Positions 5,590 to 6,615 of a DNA stretch of 6,615 bases are shown piece by piece (positions within the stretch are counted from its first letter, which is position 1; the number at the start of each line of letters is the position of its first letter). A model generated the notes under the pieces. That model was not told the origin of the DNA. It saw only the letters and a program-made list of their open reading frames with translations, and did not search any database. The translations under genes and the position numbers were made by a program. The stretch spans positions 1 to 6,615 of the forward strand of contig JAPLVQ010000158.1 of assembly GCA_026397035.1 (NCBI GenBank). Direction: 5' to 3'. The DNA comes from Candidatus Iainarchaeum sp. (GTDB taxonomy: Archaea; Iainarchaeota; Iainarchaeia; Iainarchaeales; JAAZKV01).

Positions 5590-5629
5590 AATAAAAAAAT
5601 CGCTTTAGAAATAATTCTGCCGAAAACAT

Positions 5630-6370
5630 TTAGTAGCTTTTCGCGTCTTTCCAGTGTTTGTCAAAATAATGCAGGAGTGCGTTTATGAGAGGCTGGTGTT
5701 CGTTTAATATTGTAAAATGATAATCGGATTTTTGTTTCTTAAAATCAGAGATTGCAAGAACAATTTTCTTTCCGTCAATTATGAAAACATTAAGTCCGTG
5801 GTTATGATGACGAACTTCTGCGCTTTCTTTTAGTCTTTTCGATTGAAATGAATTTAGAAGTTTTATTGAAACATTTTTTAGTTTCGCGCTTCTAAGTGCT
5901 TCGTGTATTACTTCATGCTCGTCCTGTATTTCTGTGAGTCCTTGTATTGTTTTGTTTGCTTTCAAGAGTTCCTGTCCGAGTATTTTTTCAAAATCCTGTC
6001 TGTCTTTTACTTTCATTACTTTTTCCCCGCTTTCTTCTTTTCCGTCTACTTCAAGAATATTGTTTTTTACTTCAACAGCTTCTTTTTCAAGCTCAGAAAA
6101 CTGATTTTTCTTAGTAAGTATTAAAGAGTCAATTGCTTTTTGGGGTTCTGTTGCGCGATAAAGTTTTGGTCTCCCTTTAATTTCAATTATAAGGTTTTTT
6201 GCCATTAATTTTTCCAGGACATCATATACTCTTGTTTTTGGTACTTGCGCTGTTCGAGAAATACTGGGGGCTTCTGCTTCTTTTAGAACAAACAATGTAC
6301 TAAGGGTCTTTGCTTCATACTCTGTAAGTCCAAGTTTTTCAAGTAGTGTATATAGTTCATTTGAATTCAT
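5630..6370 (-). CDS. TrmB-family transcriptional regulator
   Basis: A 246-residue archaeal regulator. The N-terminal winged helix (about 5-75) is classic TrmB: LGLTEYEAKTL (13-23), then the HTH SISRTAQVPKTRVYDVLEKL (36-55), and the wing IEIKGRPKLYRATEP (62-76). A coiled-coil linker follows (about 79-108; NQFSELEKEAVEVKNN). The C-terminal half (about 117-240) resembles the PLD-like effector domain seen in many TrmB proteins. It includes an H-x-x-H-containing stretch (HHNHGLNVFIIDGKK, 188-202) and IVLAISDF. The separate sugar-binding domain of the founding maltose regulator TrmB appears to be absent, since the length ends at the PLD-like part. The start at ATG 6368-6370 has an AGAGG site at 6379-6383. 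A palindrome at the predicted transcript start suggests self-regulation. The effector is unknown; the downstream HAD gene is the obvious candidate target. Confidence 0.9.
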   Translation of the reverse strand: MNSNELYTLLEKLGLTEYEAKTLSTLFVLKEAEAPSISRTAQVPKTRVYDVLEKLMAKNLIIEIKGRPKLYRATEPQKAIDSLILTKKNQFSELEKEAVEVKNNILEVDGKEESGEKVMKVKDRQDFEKILGQELLKANKTIQGLTEIQDEHEVIHEALRSAKLKNVSIKLLNSFQSKRLKESAEVRHHNHGLNVFIIDGKKIVLAISDFKKQKSDYHFTILNEHQPLINALLHYFDKHWKDAKSY

Positions 6371-6378
6371 TAAAAAAA

Positions 6379-6383
6379 CCTCT
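6379..6383 (-). promoter_or_regulatory. Shine-Dalgarno site of the TrmB-like gene
   Basis: AGAGG, eight bases before the ATG at 6368-6370. It favours a leadered transcript from the TATA box at 6423-6430 over a leaderless one from the palindromic TATATA at 6395-6406. Confidence 0.6.
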
Positions 6384-6394
6384 TCCCTTCAATC

Positions 6395-6406
6395 TTCTAT
6401 ATAGAA
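6395..6406. promoter_or_regulatory. Perfect 12-bp palindrome, candidate operator of the TrmB-like gene
   Basis: TTCTATATAGAA is its own reverse complement. Its centre (6400/6401) is about 26 bases from the centre of the TATA box at 6423-6430, so it should straddle the transcription start, where a bound dimer would block initiation. TrmB proteins bind palindromic sites and many regulate themselves. Its core is also TATA-like, so it could instead be a second promoter element. Confidence 0.5.
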
Positions 6407-6422
6407 TATATCCACAAACAAG

Positions 6423-6430
6423 TATTTAAA
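6423..6430 (-). promoter_or_regulatory. TATA box of the TrmB-like gene
   Basis: The minus strand reads TTTAAATA, preceded by AGTAAA. It predicts a transcript start near 6400 and a leader of about 30 bases, long enough to include the AGAGG Shine-Dalgarno. Confidence 0.55.
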
Positions 6431-6451
6431 TTTACTTTAAAACGTTAATCG

Positions 6452-6510
6452 GGGGCATAGAGCAACGAATTTATGAAAATGGGATAGGGGCTCCGCTGTT
6501 GCTCTGCCCC
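6452..6510. repeat. Bulged inverted repeat, 13 bp
   Basis: GGGGC-(AT)-AGAGCAAC at 6452-6466 pairs with GTTGCTCT-GCCCC at 6498-6510. The stem is thirteen pairs with a two-base bulge and a 31-base loop. Confidence 0.75.
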
Positions 6511-6513
6511 TAT
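6484..6513. repeat. Inverted repeat, 8 bp, competing with the bulged one
   Basis: ATAGGGGC (6484-6491) pairs perfectly with GCCCCTAT (6506-6513) around a 14-base loop. It uses the same GCCCC as the larger stem, so the two cannot form together. Confidence 0.75.
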
Positions 6514-6537
6514 AACCCCGCTTGCGCCTCGCTCCCC

Positions 6538-6559
6538 CTGCGAGTCTCTTGACTCGCAG
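6538..6559. repeat. Perfect 9-bp hairpin with TCTT loop
   Basis: CTGCGAGTC (6538-6546), loop TCTT, then GACTCGCAG (6551-6559), with no mismatch. A stable hairpin as RNA from either strand. Confidence 0.85.
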
Positions 6560-6615
6560 TACCCGAGCTTCGGCGCCTAATACGCGTTGATACGCGTTTG
6601 AGTATCATCAACGAC

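Larger units (their letters stand above)
6451..6615. other. GC-rich, inverted-repeat-rich intergenic region
   Basis: This stretch is much richer in G and C than the rest of the window and contains no convincing gene on either strand. From left to right it has a bulged 13-bp inverted repeat (6452-6510), an overlapping 8-bp inverted repeat (6484-6513), C-rich tracts (6507-6538), a perfect 9-bp hairpin (6538-6559), a small CCGA-GCT-TCGG hairpin (6563-6573), and two tandem 10-bp ACGCGT-containing units (6581-6600). The window ends inside a last imperfect inverted repeat. It lies upstream of the TrmB promoter, so it is not part of that mRNA. It may be a structured RNA, the 3' end/terminator of a minus-strand gene outside the window, or a dispersed repeat element. 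I do not recognise tRNA, SRP RNA or RNase P RNA in it. Confidence 0.6.

Noticed and set aside
6451..6615. tRNA, SRP RNA, RNase P RNA or box C/D RNA
   Set aside because: No T-loop GTTCGA, no SRP S-domain signature, no RNase P conserved core. A TTGATGA on the minus strand near 6606-6612 resembles box C, but no matching D box (CTGA) lies at the right distance.
6577..6615. 3' end of a minus-strand gene entering from the right (12 codons, then TAG)
   Set aside because: Twelve codons through repeated ACGCGT sequence are not enough to support a gene; it needs the neighbouring sequence.

Overview
This window comes from an AT-rich archaeal genome. The evidence is a ribosomal protein L7Ae gene followed by S28e, a glutamyl-tRNA synthetase of the archaeal/eukaryotic type, a TrmB-family regulator, and TATA boxes placed 24-28 bases upstream of several start codons. 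Compact genes, AT-rich spacers and the gene mix would fit a DPANN-type lineage, but that placement is inference and no rRNA or other marker here settles it.

Layout: Positions 1-559 (minus strand) hold a ribosomal operon, rpl7ae then rps28e, with S28e cut by the window edge. Position 710-1294 (minus) is a possible acetyltransferase-like protein, divergent from 1435-1824 (plus), a small DUF2061 membrane protein; a symmetric TATA element lies between them. Position 1940-3181 (plus) is an unusual 413-residue protein whose last 70 residues closely resemble region 4 of bacterial sigma-70 factors and whose N-terminal half carries two diverged copies of a helix-turn-helix-like module. It converges on gltX (glutamyl-tRNA synthetase, 3269-4930, minus). 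Further right, all on the minus strand, are a HAD-family 5'-nucleotidase-like protein (4991-5578) and a TrmB-like regulator (5630-6370) that probably leads it in an operon. Beyond the regulator's promoter, 6451-6615 is GC-rich, full of inverted repeats, and holds no convincing gene.

Together, L7Ae, S28e and GluRS are translation housekeeping. The transcription side is the striking part: an archaeon uses TBP/TFB, yet the 1940-3181 protein ends in a sigma-4-like fold without visible sigma region 2 or 3. It looks like a multi-HTH DNA-binding protein that has a sigma-4 module, not a complete sigma factor. The window mixes leaderless-looking genes (gltX, the sigma-4-like gene) with genes that have clear Shine-Dalgarno sites (L7Ae, S28e, the HAD gene, the TrmB gene).
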